47,197 nucleotides of DNA from Hydrogenophilales bacterium CG12_big_fil_rev_8_21_14_0_65_61_21 (GTDB lineage Bacteria > Pseudomonadota > Gammaproteobacteria > Burkholderiales > Thiobacillaceae), in contig PFGT01000116.1 in assembly GCA_002782005.1 (NCBI GenBank), positions 1-47,197 on the forward strand, given 5' to 3'. Positions 28,374 to 39,367 of this stretch are shown piece after piece. The translations under genes were made by a program, and so were the position numbers. The notes beneath the pieces are model-generated. The model made no database searches. It worked only from the letters and a program-made list of their open reading frames with translations, and was not told the DNA's origin. How positions within the stretch are numbered: position 1 is the first letter of the stretch; every line of letters begins with the position of its first letter.

Positions 28374-29375
28374 TTATTTTTCGGCAACTATTTTCCAGAC
28401 TTCATCCTGTAATTCCAGGGTTAGCGCCTTGCCGGTATTGACCTTAAGGATATTGGATTCGTAGCGTTCCCTGAAGGTTGCGCTCGCCCGGTTGCCATTA
28501 CGCTGAATCTTGAAATCGGAAACGGCGACACGAATGTATTCGGGCGCGCTCAGCCGTTGCTTGCGCAAGGCCTCCCAGGCGGGGCGAGTCATACCTTGCG
28601 GCGGGGCGAAATTGGCGGCATAGAAGGCCAGATAGGCGGCTACGTCGCGCGAACTCCAGGCCGCTGCCCAATCCTTGATGATCTTTTCCACGGCGGTGTT
28701 TGCCTGATCGGTGCCGCTGTCGATTTTTTCGGTCGATGCCGGTTTGGTGGCAACGGCCGGCGTTGCTTCGGTCGCCGGTGTCCTGTCCTTGGCCAGGACC
28801 ACGGCCGCAGTTTTAACTGGATTATGCTGCTTGCCGGGTTGTTTGTTGGGCTTGGCCTTTTCGAGGCCGGTCGGGGTGAAAAGGTCCTTGACCAAGGCTA
28901 GTTTCATTTGTGCCGAGGTATTGGATTTGTCCAACTGGAGCGCCTTGTTGTAAGCCTGGGAGGCCATTTTGGCGTAGATGTCGCCCAGGTTTTCATGGGC
29001 CGTGGCATAGGTCGGATTGGTGTGAATGGCCTTTTCTAGACTATTTTTAGCTTGCTCGTATTGCCCTTGGGCGGCATAGAGCACGGCCAGGTTGTTATAC
29101 GGCTCGGGCAAATCAGGATAATCGTCGGTCAATTCGGTGAAGGTCTTGATGGCCTCCGGGGCGCGGTTCATCTCCGCCAGTATCAAGCCCTTCAAAAATC
29201 GGCCCTGTGGGTCTTTGGCGTTTCCGGCCAGATAACCATTGACCTTTTCCAGCGCTTGAGTGTTTTTGCCCTGGTGGAACAGTTGCGAGGCGTCTTGCAG
29301 GGGCGCGGCCGCCGCCAGGGCGAGGCCAGGCAGCAGGCTGACGAGTAAGGTGAGTGCGAATCGAATAAGGGGCAT
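28374..29375 (-). CDS. Periplasmic TPR protein with C-terminal Cds6/NTF2-like domain
   Basis: 333 aa. A signal peptide (about 1-22, LLPGLALAAA) is followed by about four tetratricopeptide repeats (about 28-165, including LPEPYNNLAVLYAAQGQYEQA), a Lys/Thr/Ala-rich linker (about 175-225), and a C-terminal NTF2-like domain (about 228-333, with AWSSRDVAAYLAFYAANF and ending DEVWKIVAEK). The same kind of ending in the adjacent L,D-transpeptidase suggests that the two act together, with this protein perhaps a scaffold for the enzyme; that is inference. It is the first gene of the four-gene unit TPR-ldt-ppiB-lpxH. Confidence 0.85.
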   Translation of the reverse strand: MPLIRFALTLLVSLLPGLALAAAAPLQDASQLFHQGKNTQALEKVNGYLAGNAKDPQGRFLKGLILAEMNRAPEAIKTFTELTDDYPDLPEPYNNLAVLYAAQGQYEQAKNSLEKAIHTNPTYATAHENLGDIYAKMASQAYNKALQLDKSNTSAQMKLALVKDLFTPTGLEKAKPNKQPGKQHNPVKTAAVVLAKDRTPATEATPAVATKPASTEKIDSGTDQANTAVEKIIKDWAAAWSSRDVAAYLAFYAANFAPPQGMTRPAWEALRKQRLSAPEYIRVAVSDFKIQRNGNRASATFRERYESNILKVNTGKALTLELQDEVWKIVAEK

Positions 29376-29393
29376 TGGTGTATACTTTCCCAG

Positions 29394-29407
29394 TCATCTT
29401 AGGATGA
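29394..29407. promoter_or_regulatory. Operator-like dyad between the TPR gene and glnS
   Basis: Perfect five-base arms TCATC / GATGA with the 4-base spacer TTAG lie in the 106-base divergent gap, 19 bases upstream of the TPR gene start. The symmetry and position fit a transcription-factor site, but no regulator family is recognised. Confidence 0.3.
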
Positions 29408-29481
29408 TTTGACACGCGGATTCTAACAGTCCGGAAGTATTTTACCAGCCTCCAAATAACCCCACCTTATATCCAATAACC

Positions 29482-31152
29482 ATGAGCGACACCACGCCAA
29501 TACAGCATTTCATCCGCACCATCATCGACGCCGACCTGGCCAGCGGAAAACAGCACGGAGTCGCTACCCGGTTTCCTCCCGAGCCCAACGGTTATCTACA
29601 TATTGGCCACGCCAAGTCGATCTGTCTGAATTTTGGCCTGGCCCAGGATTATCAGGGCGTCTGTAACCTGCGTTTCGACGATACCAACCCGGAAAAGGAG
29701 GCCGATGAATATGCGCTGGCGATCCAGGAGGACGTGCATTGGCTGGGCTTCCAATGGAGCGGCCCGGTCCGCTGGGCGTCGGACTATTTCCAGCAACTTT
29801 ATGATTATGCCGAGGAATTGATCCGGCAAGGCAAGGCCTTCGTCTGCGACCTGACGCTCGAGGCGATGCGCGAATATCGCGGCACCCTGACCGAGAAGGG
29901 GCGCAACAGTCCGTACCGCGAGCGCACGGTCGATGACAACCTGGACCTGTTCCGGCGCATGAAGGCGGGCGAATTTCCCGATGGCAGCAAGACCCTGCGG
30001 GCCAAGATCGATATGGCCAGCCCCAACTTCAACCTGCGCGACCCGGTGATCTACCGGATCAAGCGGGCGCACCACATCCGCACCGGCGATGTCTGGTGCA
30101 TCTACCCGATGTATGACTACACTCACTGCATCTCCGATGCCCTGGAACGGATCACCCATTCGCTCTGCACCTTGGAGTTCGAAGATCACAGGCCACTCTA
30201 CGACTGGGTGCTGGACCAGTTGCCGGTACCCAGCCACCCGCAACAGATCGAATTCTCTCGACTGGAACTGCATTACACCGTCACCAGCAAGCGCAAGCTG
30301 CTGCAACTGGTCAGTCAAGGCCATGTGGCGGGTTGGGATGACCCCCGGATGCCCACGCTGCACGGGATGCGCCGACGTGGCTACACACCGGAAGGTATAC
30401 GTGAATTCGCCCGGCGCATCGGCATCTCAAAATCGGAAAACATCGTCGACATGGCGGTACTTGAAAGTGCCATCCGCGATGACCTGGAGGCCAAGGCGCC
30501 GCGGGTCATGGCGGTCATCAAGCCGTTGAAAGTGGTGCTGACCAATTACCAGGACGGCGTCACAGGTAGCCGCTCGGCCGGGTTTCATCCGCAACATCCT
30601 GAATTTGGTGGGCGCGAGGTGTCGATCAGCCGGGAAATCTGGATTGAGCAGGACGATTTCAGTGAAGACCCGCCGACTGGCTGGCAGCGGCTGAAACCGG
30701 GTGGCGAGGCGCGGCTACGTTATTCCTATGTAGTCAAGTGCGACGAGGCGGTGAAGGATGCCGATGGCAAGGTGGTCGAGCTGCGTTGTTCGATCGACCA
30801 CGACACATTGGGCCAGAACCCAGTCGGGCGCAAGGTTAAAGGGGTTATTCATTGGGTGTCCGCCAGTCATGCCCTGGCGGCGGAAATACGTCTCTATGAT
30901 CGCCTGTTCACCGATCCTGAACCGGACGGCCACAAGGACCGCGATTTTATTGAGTTTCTCAATCCGAACTCATTGACAGTGGTCCACGGCTGGGTCGAGC
31001 CGGCGCTAAAGGATGCTGCCCCGGAGGCACACTACCAATTCGAGCGCAGCGGCTATTTCTGCGCCGACCGTATCGATCAACGGCCGGGCGAGAGACTGGT
31101 GTTCAACCGCACGGTAACCTTGAGGGATACCTGGAACAAGGGGCACGGCTGA
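29482..31152 (+). CDS. glnS: Glutaminyl-tRNA synthetase
   Basis: 556 aa class I synthetase that charges tRNA-Gln directly. The HIGH motif is at 40-43 ([10 protein letters not shown]), the second class I motif appears as TSKRK (about 268), and the C-terminal anticodon-binding barrels follow. The length equals that of E. coli GlnRS (554 aa). Direct charging means this cell need not use the GatCAB amidation route for Gln. It is divergent from the TPR gene and convergent with prfB, 27 bases away. No clear ribosome site or promoter was found. A TTGACA at 29409-29414 lacks a matching -10. Confidence 0.97.
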   Translation: MSDTTPIQHFIRTIIDADLASGKQHGVATRFPPEPNGYLHIGHAKSICLNFGLAQDYQGVCNLRFDDTNPEKEADEYALAIQEDVHWLGFQWSGPVRWASDYFQQLYDYAEELIRQGKAFVCDLTLEAMREYRGTLTEKGRNSPYRERTVDDNLDLFRRMKAGEFPDGSKTLRAKIDMASPNFNLRDPVIYRIKRAHHIRTGDVWCIYPMYDYTHCISDALERITHSLCTLEFEDHRPLYDWVLDQLPVPSHPQQIEFSRLELHYTVTSKRKLLQLVSQGHVAGWDDPRMPTLHGMRRRGYTPEGIREFARRIGISKSENIVDMAVLESAIRDDLEAKAPRVMAVIKPLKVVLTNYQDGVTGSRSAGFHPQHPEFGGREVSISREIWIEQDDFSEDPPTGWQRLKPGGEARLRYSYVVKCDEAVKDADGKVVELRCSIDHDTLGQNPVGRKVKGVIHWVSASHALAAEIRLYDRLFTDPEPDGHKDRDFIEFLNPNSLTVVHGWVEPALKDAAPEAHYQFERSGYFCADRIDQRPGERLVFNRTVTLRDTWNKGHG

Positions 31153-31179
31153 CACCAGGCCGGCGCAGCGAAATCAGAA

Positions 31180-32284
31180 TCAAACCCCCTGCTTGAGGCT
31201 GGCGGCGATGAAGTCGTCGAGGTCGCCGTCGAGTACCGCCTGGGTGTTGCCTACTTCGTAGTTGGTGCGCAGGTCCTTGATGCGTGACTGGTCCAGCACA
31301 TAGGAACGGATCTGGTGGCCCCAGCCGATGTCGGACTTTGAATCTTCCAACTTTTGCTGCTCGGCCTGGCGCTTGCGTAATTCCATCTCATACAGCCGGG
31401 CGCGCAGCATGGACCAGGCCTCGTCCCTGTTGCGGTGCTGGGAGCGGTCGTTCTGGCATTGCACCACGACGCCACTCGGGATGTGGGTCAGGCGCACCGC
31501 CGAGTCGGTCTTGTTGATGTGCTGGCCGCCGGCCCCCGACGCGCGGTAGGTGTCGGTGCGGACGTCGGCCGGGTTGATGTCGATCTCAATGCTGTCGTCG
31601 ACCTCCGGGAAGACGAACACGCTGGTGAAACTGGTGTGGCGGCGAGCGTTAGAGTCGAACGGCGATTTGCGCACCAGGCGGTGCACCCCGGTCTCGGTGC
31701 GCAGATAGCCGTAGGCGTAGTCGCCGTCGATGCGGATGGTGGCGCTCTTGATGCCGGCCACATCGCCTTCCGACTCTTCCATCAGCTCGGCCTTGAAGCC
31801 CTTGCGTTCACAATATTTCAGATACATGCGTTCGAGCATCTGAGCCCAGTCCTGGGCCTCGGTGCCGCCGGCGCCAGCCTGAATTTCCAGGAAGCAGGGA
31901 CTGGGGTCCATGGGATTGGAAAACATACGGCGGAATTCCAGATCAGCCACTTTGCTCTCGATCACCGTGGCATCGTCGATCAGCGCCTCCAAGGTTTCAT
32001 CATCGTTCTCGGCCCGGGCCATCTCGAACAGTTCGGTAGCCGATGCCAGATCGGCGTCGAGGGTCTCCAGCGTTAGCACCACATCTTCCAGCGCCTTGCG
32101 TTCCTTACCGATCTCCTGGGCCTTCTTGGGGTCGTCCCAAAGGGTCGGATCTTCGGCGATGCGGGCAACTTCGTTTAGACGATCGCGTTTGCCAGGGTAG
32201 TCAAAGATACCTCCGTAGTTCCTGGGTCCGGTGGGCCATGTCTTCGAGACTGTTGGCTAGTTGGTTGAGGCGTTCGGCTTCCAT
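31180..32284 (-). CDS. prfB: Peptide chain release factor 2, with programmed +1 frameshift
   Basis: RF2 recognises UAA and UGA. The ATG at 32284 (AGGA six bases upstream) opens 27 codons, [16 protein letters not shown] and so on, ending at CTT followed by in-frame TGA (32201-32203). Skipping one base continues as [13 protein letters not shown] through to the stop at 31180, giving a 367 aa product (E. coli RF2 has 365 aa). The tripeptide anticodon-like SPF and the catalytic GGQ (252-254) are present. An unshifted reading from an internal start near 32082 would lack the N terminus. Translation of the TGA competes with RF2 itself, giving autoregulation. Confidence 0.97.
32201..32216 (-). promoter_or_regulatory. 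prfB recoding signal (internal Shine-Dalgarno plus CTT-TGA-C shift site)
   Basis: On the minus strand the sequence CGGAGGTATCTTTGA contains an internal ribosome-binding-like GGAGG, a TAT spacer codon, the slippery CTT and the stop TGA, followed by C. This is the arrangement of the E. coli frameshift site, where AGGGGG precedes TATCTTTGAC. Both the spacing and the UGAC context are retained. Confidence 0.95.
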
Positions 32285-32320
32285 GGAATTTCCTGGCCTT
32301 GCTAATTTCGAAAGGGCGAG

Positions 32321-32326
32321 ATTATA
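32321..32326 (-). promoter_or_regulatory. Candidate -10 element for prfB
   Basis: A perfect TATAAT read on the minus strand lies in the 45-base gap between the MgtC-like gene and prfB, about 37 bases before the prfB ATG. No good -35 is visible at 16-18 bases, so activity is uncertain. Confidence 0.3.
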
Positions 32327-32329
32327 ACC

Positions 32330-33586
32330 TTAGATGAGCATCCAGCCGATTACCGCGCCAGTCGCTACACTGGCGAAGCCGGGCAAGGTGCTTTTGCTCA
32401 GGCTGACGCCGCCGATGACCAGGGTCAGGCCGGTCTTGAACACGATGTTGGCCAGTAGCGCGAGCAGTACGGCGGTGGCCGCCTGATGCTGGGTGAGGGT
32501 ACCAATACTCAACAGGCGCAGGCTGGACAAGGTAATGGCATCGACATCGGTCAGACCGGAGACCATGGCCACGTCATAAACCCCTTGGCTGCCGACCAGA
32601 TCGGATAGCCAGGCCGATGCCAGTAGTACGGCGGCATATAGCAGGCCGAAGGTCAGCGCGGCGCGAATCTCAGTCGGGTTCTTGATCTCCAGTTTAGGCG
32701 CTTCGGTACGGGTTTCCAGCCGTCGCCAGATCAGCAGATAAAGGGTCGCCACACCAGCCAGGGCGGCGCCGCCCAGGATCGGGGCCATCTCGGGCAGCAG
32801 GCCCGGGGCCACGACGGCGACTATGATGCCAAGCCGAATCAGCACCATCCAGTTGGCCAGCAGTATGACCAGGGTGGCCATCCCGACCAGAGCGGGATCG
32901 GCCCGACAGTGGCGAGAAAAGGCCAGTGTGGTTGCCGTGCTGGAGGCGATGCCGCCGAACAGGCCGGTCAGTAACGCGCCGTGACGCTGGCCGACGATAC
33001 GCAGGGCAGCATAGCCGGCCAGCGACAGGCCGGAAATCAGCACCACCATCCACCAGATATGATGCGGATTGAGAACTTCATAAGGACCGAAACTCTGATT
33101 TGGCAACACCGGCAGGATGACGAACGACAGTACCGCGAATTGCAGGATAGAGACCAGATCGAGTCGGCTGAGCCGCTGGCTGACACCGCGCAATTCGGTC
33201 TTAAAGTAGAGCAGTATTGTGGTAAGGATGCCCAACGTTACGGCCAACTGGGTGTAGTCATACCAGACCAGTGCGCCCAAACCGTAGCAAACCACAACGG
33301 CGGCGATAGTGGTGGTGCCCGGGTCTTCCTCGTTGCCGTCCTTGGCATAGGCCGCCACCATCATGCCGCCCATGATGATGAGGCCGGCGCCCAGCAGCCA
33401 GGGCGCGCCACTCTTCTCAGATAGCAATGCGCCCAAGGTGCCAGCCATGGCGACCAGCGTGAAGGTGCGCAGCCCCGCTTTGGCCGATGGATTACGTTCC
33501 CGTTCCAGACCGATCAAGAGACCAATGGCCAGGCTGGTAAGGAAACGAGCCAGGTATGCAAATTCAGGCGAGTCGAAGGTGTACAT
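32330..33586 (-). CDS. MgtC/SapB family membrane protein with DUF4010-like C-terminal region
   Basis: 418 aa, about 11 to 13 transmembrane helices. The N-terminal MgtC/SapB domain (about 8-140) has the LTSLAIGLLIGLERER signature and then AGLRTFTLVAMAGTLGAL. The rest (about 175-400) matches the DUF4010 type, with SGLSLAGYAALRIVG, GLFGGIASSTATTLAFS and SGLTDVDAITLS. The transported substrate is unknown. Classical MgtC modulates ATP synthase and Mg2+ stress, but this long form may be a permease. ATG 33586 gives the family N terminus and lies four bases after the glgP stop; longer upstream readings enter glgP out of frame. Confidence 0.88.
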   Translation of the reverse strand: MYTFDSPEFAYLARFLTSLAIGLLIGLERERNPSAKAGLRTFTLVAMAGTLGALLSEKSGAPWLLGAGLIIMGGMMVAAYAKDGNEEDPGTTTIAAVVVCYGLGALVWYDYTQLAVTLGILTTILLYFKTELRGVSQRLSRLDLVSILQFAVLSFVILPVLPNQSFGPYEVLNPHHIWWMVVLISGLSLAGYAALRIVGQRHGALLTGLFGGIASSTATTLAFSRHCRADPALVGMATLVILLANWMVLIRLGIIVAVVAPGLLPEMAPILGGAALAGVATLYLLIWRRLETRTEAPKLEIKNPTEIRAALTFGLLYAAVLLASAWLSDLVGSQGVYDVAMVSGLTDVDAITLSSLRLLSIGTLTQHQAATAVLLALLANIVFKTGLTLVIGGVSLSKSTLPGFASVATGAVIGWMLI

Positions 33587-33590
33587 AATT

Positions 33591-36068
<2,478 letters not shown>

Positions 36069-36081
36069 CGGCAACCTTCAT

Positions 36082-36097
36082 AGTCATCTAAGTCATC
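36082..36097. repeat. Tandem 7-base direct repeat upstream of glgP
   Basis: Two copies of AGTCATC, separated by two bases, lie 14-29 bases upstream of the glgP start. The nine-base period does not match the 11-base spacing of Pho boxes. It could be chance or a regulator site. Confidence 0.2.
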
Positions 36098-36130
36098 GTT
36101 TTATAGCCGTTAATGCAGTCGAGAGCCGTA

Positions 36131-37828
36131 TTAACCCGGATCTGCCGGGCGCCATTGATCCAACGTGAATTGCAGGCTGGTGGCGCCGTTCCACTCGTTT
36201 ACATCCAGCCGATACACCGCCTGGATGCGTTCGGGCAGCGGCGTGTCCTGGTTGAACAGCATGGCATCGGCCTCCAGACCGCCGCCGGTCAGTCGCAGTT
36301 TCAGGTGCCGCTCGGCCACCAGCCGCTGGCTGGCGACCGTGAAATCGCCATGAAAGGTCGGGTAGGGAAAGCCCTGGCCCCAGACCGCTGCGCGTAGCGC
36401 CAGGGCTTGATCCAGCCGGCATTCGGCTGGACTCAACGCGCCATCGGTCTCGATCACCCTAAGCAGTGCATTAGGGTCAAGCAGTTCGCGGCATACGGTT
36501 TCGAACGACTCGGTGAAGGCGGTTAGCCGGTCAGCCGGGATGGTCAGCCCGGCCGCTGCCGCGTGGCCGCCGAATTTGACGATGAGGCCGGGCTGGCGCT
36601 TGGCCACTAAATCCAGCGCGTCGCGCAAATGCAGTCCCGGAATGGCCCGTCCGGAGCCCCTGAGCAGGCCGTCGCCAGCATCGGCGAAGGCGATGACCGG
36701 ACGGTGGTGACGGTCCTTCAGGCGCGAGGCCAGAAGGCCGACCACGCCCTGGTGCCAGGTTGGCTCGAACAGGGTCAGACTGTAGCCGTCGGCCACCACG
36801 ATGGACTCCAGCAAGGCCTGGGCCTGCTCCTGCATGTCCGCTTCGATCTCGCGCCGCTCCCGGTTCAGACGGTCCAACTCGGCGGCCAGGGGCGTCGCGG
36901 TCGCCTCGTCGTCGGCCAGCAGACAGGCGATGCCCAGACTCATGTCGGCCAGCCGGCCGGCGGCATTGAGGCGCGGCCCGATCGTGAAGCCGAGGTCCTG
37001 GGCGGCGGCCTTGGCCAGGTTGCGACCGGCGGCCTTGAACAGCGCCCGGATGCCGGGGATGGCCTTGCCGGCGCGCATCCGTTTCAGTCCCTGATCGACC
37101 AGCAGCCGGTTATTGGCGTCCAGCTTGACCACGTCGGCCACTGTGCCCAGCGCCACCAGGTCCAGCAATTCGGCCAGGTTGGGCTCGGGACGGGTTGCAA
37201 ACTGGCCGCGCCGGCGTAACTCGGCGCGCAAGGCGATCAGAACATAAAACATCACACCGACCCCGGCCAGCGACTTGCTGGCGAAGCCGCAGCCGGGCTG
37301 GTTGGGGTTGACGATGAGGGCATCAGGCAGGGTGTCGGCGGCCAGGTGATGGTCGGTGACCAGGACCTCGATGCCCAGTCGCCTGGCCTCTTCGATGCCG
37401 GCGTGGGCGGCAATGCCGTTGTCCACGGTGATGATCAGGTCCGGTTTGCGCTGGGCCGCCAGGCGGACGATCTCGGGACTCAGACCATAGCCGTATTCGA
37501 ATCGGTTTGGCACGATGTATTCCACCGCCGCGCCCATGGCGGTCAGGCCACGGGCCGCTACCGCGCAGGCCGTGGCACCGTCGGCGTCGTAGTCGGCCAC
37601 TACCAGCATCTTCTCGCCTCGGCCGATGGCGTCGGCCAGCCGCTCGCCGGCGGCAGCGCAGTTCAGCATGGCATCGAACGGCAGCAACTCGCTCAGGGAT
37701 TCCCTGACCTGGTCGGCCTGGCTAATACCCCGCGCCGCATATAAACGGGCCAGCAGGGCAGGGTGGCCGGCATTACGCAGGTGCTCGACAATGGCAGGGG
37801 ACCACGGACGGGTGACAATGTTCAGCAT
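36131..37828 (-). CDS. recJ: Single-stranded-DNA-specific exonuclease RecJ
   Basis: 565 aa 5'-3' ssDNA exonuclease of the DHH phosphoesterase family, acting in recombination, mismatch and base-excision repair. Metal-binding motifs are visible: DYDADGA (Asp79-Asp83 region), the VTDHHLA motif, and the DHHA1-domain signature GGHAAAAGLT. The middle GPRLNAAGRLAD segment is conserved. The length is close to that of E. coli RecJ (577 aa). ATG 37828 lies 59 bases from the divergent HTH-ferredoxin gene. Confidence 0.96.
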   Translation of the reverse strand: MLNIVTRPWSPAIVEHLRNAGHPALLARLYAARGISQADQVRESLSELLPFDAMLNCAAAGERLADAIGRGEKMLVVADYDADGATACAVAARGLTAMGAAVEYIVPNRFEYGYGLSPEIVRLAAQRKPDLIITVDNGIAAHAGIEEARRLGIEVLVTDHHLAADTLPDALIVNPNQPGCGFASKSLAGVGVMFYVLIALRAELRRRGQFATRPEPNLAELLDLVALGTVADVVKLDANNRLLVDQGLKRMRAGKAIPGIRALFKAAGRNLAKAAAQDLGFTIGPRLNAAGRLADMSLGIACLLADDEATATPLAAELDRLNRERREIEADMQEQAQALLESIVVADGYSLTLFEPTWHQGVVGLLASRLKDRHHRPVIAFADAGDGLLRGSGRAIPGLHLRDALDLVAKRQPGLIVKFGGHAAAAGLTIPADRLTAFTESFETVCRELLDPNALLRVIETDGALSPAECRLDQALALRAAVWGQGFPYPTFHGDFTVASQRLVAERHLKLRLTGGGLEADAMLFNQDTPLPERIQAVYRLDVNEWNGATSLQFTLDQWRPADPG

Positions 37829-37851
37829 TTCACCATATTAACCGCTGCTGT

Positions 37852-37880
37852 TTGGTTTGCGTCGCTTGCGGCATTATGAT
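37852..37880 (+). promoter_or_regulatory. Candidate promoter giving a leaderless transcript for the HTH-ferredoxin gene
   Basis: TTGGTT (37852-37857), 17 bases, then TATGAT (37875-37880). The -10 matches 5 of 6 positions and the -35 matches 3 of 6. The expected start, 7-8 bases after the -10, falls at about 37887-37888, i.e. on the ATG at 37888, which lacks a ribosome site. Confidence 0.4.
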
Positions 37881-37887
37881 TAACACC

Positions 37888-39339
37888 ATGAGCCACTATC
37901 TACCCCTTGCCCGCGTCGCCCGTCTGGTCGGTGTTACCCGTTCAACCCTGCAGCGGATGATCCGCGACGGCGAGATGATGACCTTTGACGGCCAGATTGA
38001 GCTGGATGAATTGCTGCGCGTCTTTCCAAATATCAAATGGCAGGCGGACGGCGAATACGAGCGAGTCGAGGAGATCAAGCGCAAGGCCTTCGGCAAGCGG
38101 GTCATGGAGCGCGCGCTACCGGACAAGGAGGTATTGGCCGAGCGCCTGTTTGAACTCGGCAAGGAGTTTGCCGGCGCCAAGTCCATGCTGATCTACTACG
38201 ACCAGATTTTCCGCTGGCTGGAAACCAAGATGGATGCTGTGGCAGAGGACGATCCCGAGGCATTCGATGCCCTGCAATCGCTGAAAATATGGCTGCGCCA
38301 GGAACTGGACGCCGTCCCCGAAGAGGCGGAACGCGGCAAGGCGTTGCTCGCCGAGGAGAGTGTTATGCGTGTCATGTCCGCCCGTGTTACGGTTCAACCG
38401 AGCGGCCACGAATTCTTCGTCGAAGGTAACGATACCCTGCTCGAAGCCGCGCTACGGGCCGGCATCTCGCTCAACTATGGGTGCAGCAACGGTAACTGCG
38501 GCGAATGCAAGGTCCGGCTGGTTTCCGGCAAGGTCAAGAAGGTTCATCCTCATGATTATGTATTCCACGAAAGCGACAAGGCCAACGGCGCCATCTTGAT
38601 GTGCTCCTACACCGCGATCACCGATCTGGTGATCGAGGCCAGCGTGACCGAGGCCGATGATATTCCTCACCAGTCGATTACCACCAAGGTCCGGTCAGTG
38701 GAGCCGCTGGACCACGATCTGACTGCGCTGCATCTGACCACGCCGCGTAGTCAACGACTGCACTTCCTGGCCGGGCAGTCGGTCAAGCTGACCACTGATG
38801 ACATCGGCGGCGAGTTCTATGTGGCCAGTTGCCCGTGTGAGGACAGACATATCGAACTGCATATTCGTCGTGACAACACGCCGTTTTCTCGCAAGGTATT
38901 CAACGATCTGGGCAAGGAAGCGCCAGTCATTCTCGACGGTCCTCATGGTCACTGCGTCATCAAGATGGATTCCCGGCGCCCCGCTGTCTTCGTGGCCTGG
39001 GACGATGGCTTCGCGCCGATCAAGAGTCTGATCCAGCACGCCCTGTCGCTGGAGATGGCGGAGGGCATGGAACTGTTCTGGATCTCCGAGCGTTTGCCGC
39101 ATTACCAGGAAAACCTGTGCCGTTCATGGGCCGATGCCCTGGATAATTTCCACTATCGGCCATTGTTCGCCGCAGCGGGCGAAGAGGCCAATGTAGCCGC
39201 TATCCTGGCCGAACATCCGGACTTGAGCCGAGCCGACTTCTATGTCGCCGGCCCGGCCGGTTTTCTTGACCGGCTCAAGGCAGCCGCCATTGCCCGCAAT
39301 ATGTCGCCGCTCGGCTGGCATGGCGAAACCCTGCTTTGA
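37888..39339 (+). CDS. HTH / [2Fe-2S] ferredoxin / flavin-reductase fusion protein
   Basis: 483 aa three-part protein. Residues 5-50 (LPLARVARLVGVTRSTLQR) look like a MerR/excisionase-type helix-turn-helix. Residues about 55-155 are helical and charged. Residues about 165-250 form a plant-type ferredoxin domain with all four cluster cysteines (Cys199, 204, 207, 239). The rest resembles an FAD/NAD(P) oxidoreductase: the usual RxYS flavin motif is replaced by EFYVAS, and the NAD-site glycine motif reads AWDDGFAPIKS. The back half resembles CDP-6-deoxyglucoseen reductase-like and methane monooxygenase reductase-like proteins. Start choice: ATG 37888 over 37876, by domain start and promoter position. 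The substrate and the role of the HTH part are unknown. Confidence 0.82.
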   Translation: MSHYLPLARVARLVGVTRSTLQRMIRDGEMMTFDGQIELDELLRVFPNIKWQADGEYERVEEIKRKAFGKRVMERALPDKEVLAERLFELGKEFAGAKSMLIYYDQIFRWLETKMDAVAEDDPEAFDALQSLKIWLRQELDAVPEEAERGKALLAEESVMRVMSARVTVQPSGHEFFVEGNDTLLEAALRAGISLNYGCSNGNCGECKVRLVSGKVKKVHPHDYVFHESDKANGAILMCSYTAITDLVIEASVTEADDIPHQSITTKVRSVEPLDHDLTALHLTTPRSQRLHFLAGQSVKLTTDDIGGEFYVASCPCEDRHIELHIRRDNTPFSRKVFNDLGKEAPVILDGPHGHCVIKMDSRRPAVFVAWDDGFAPIKSLIQHALSLEMAEGMELFWISERLPHYQENLCRSWADALDNFHYRPLFAAAGEEANVAAILAEHPDLSRADFYVAGPAGFLDRLKAAAIARNMSPLGWHGETLL

Positions 39340-39367
39340 TGGCCACGTTCTTTCGCTTGCTTAGCGT

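Noticed and set aside
29409-29414. Perfect TTGACA upstream of glnS
   Set aside because: No acceptable -10 hexamer at 16-19 bases; the nearest AT-rich hexamer, TATTTT, is 23 bases away.
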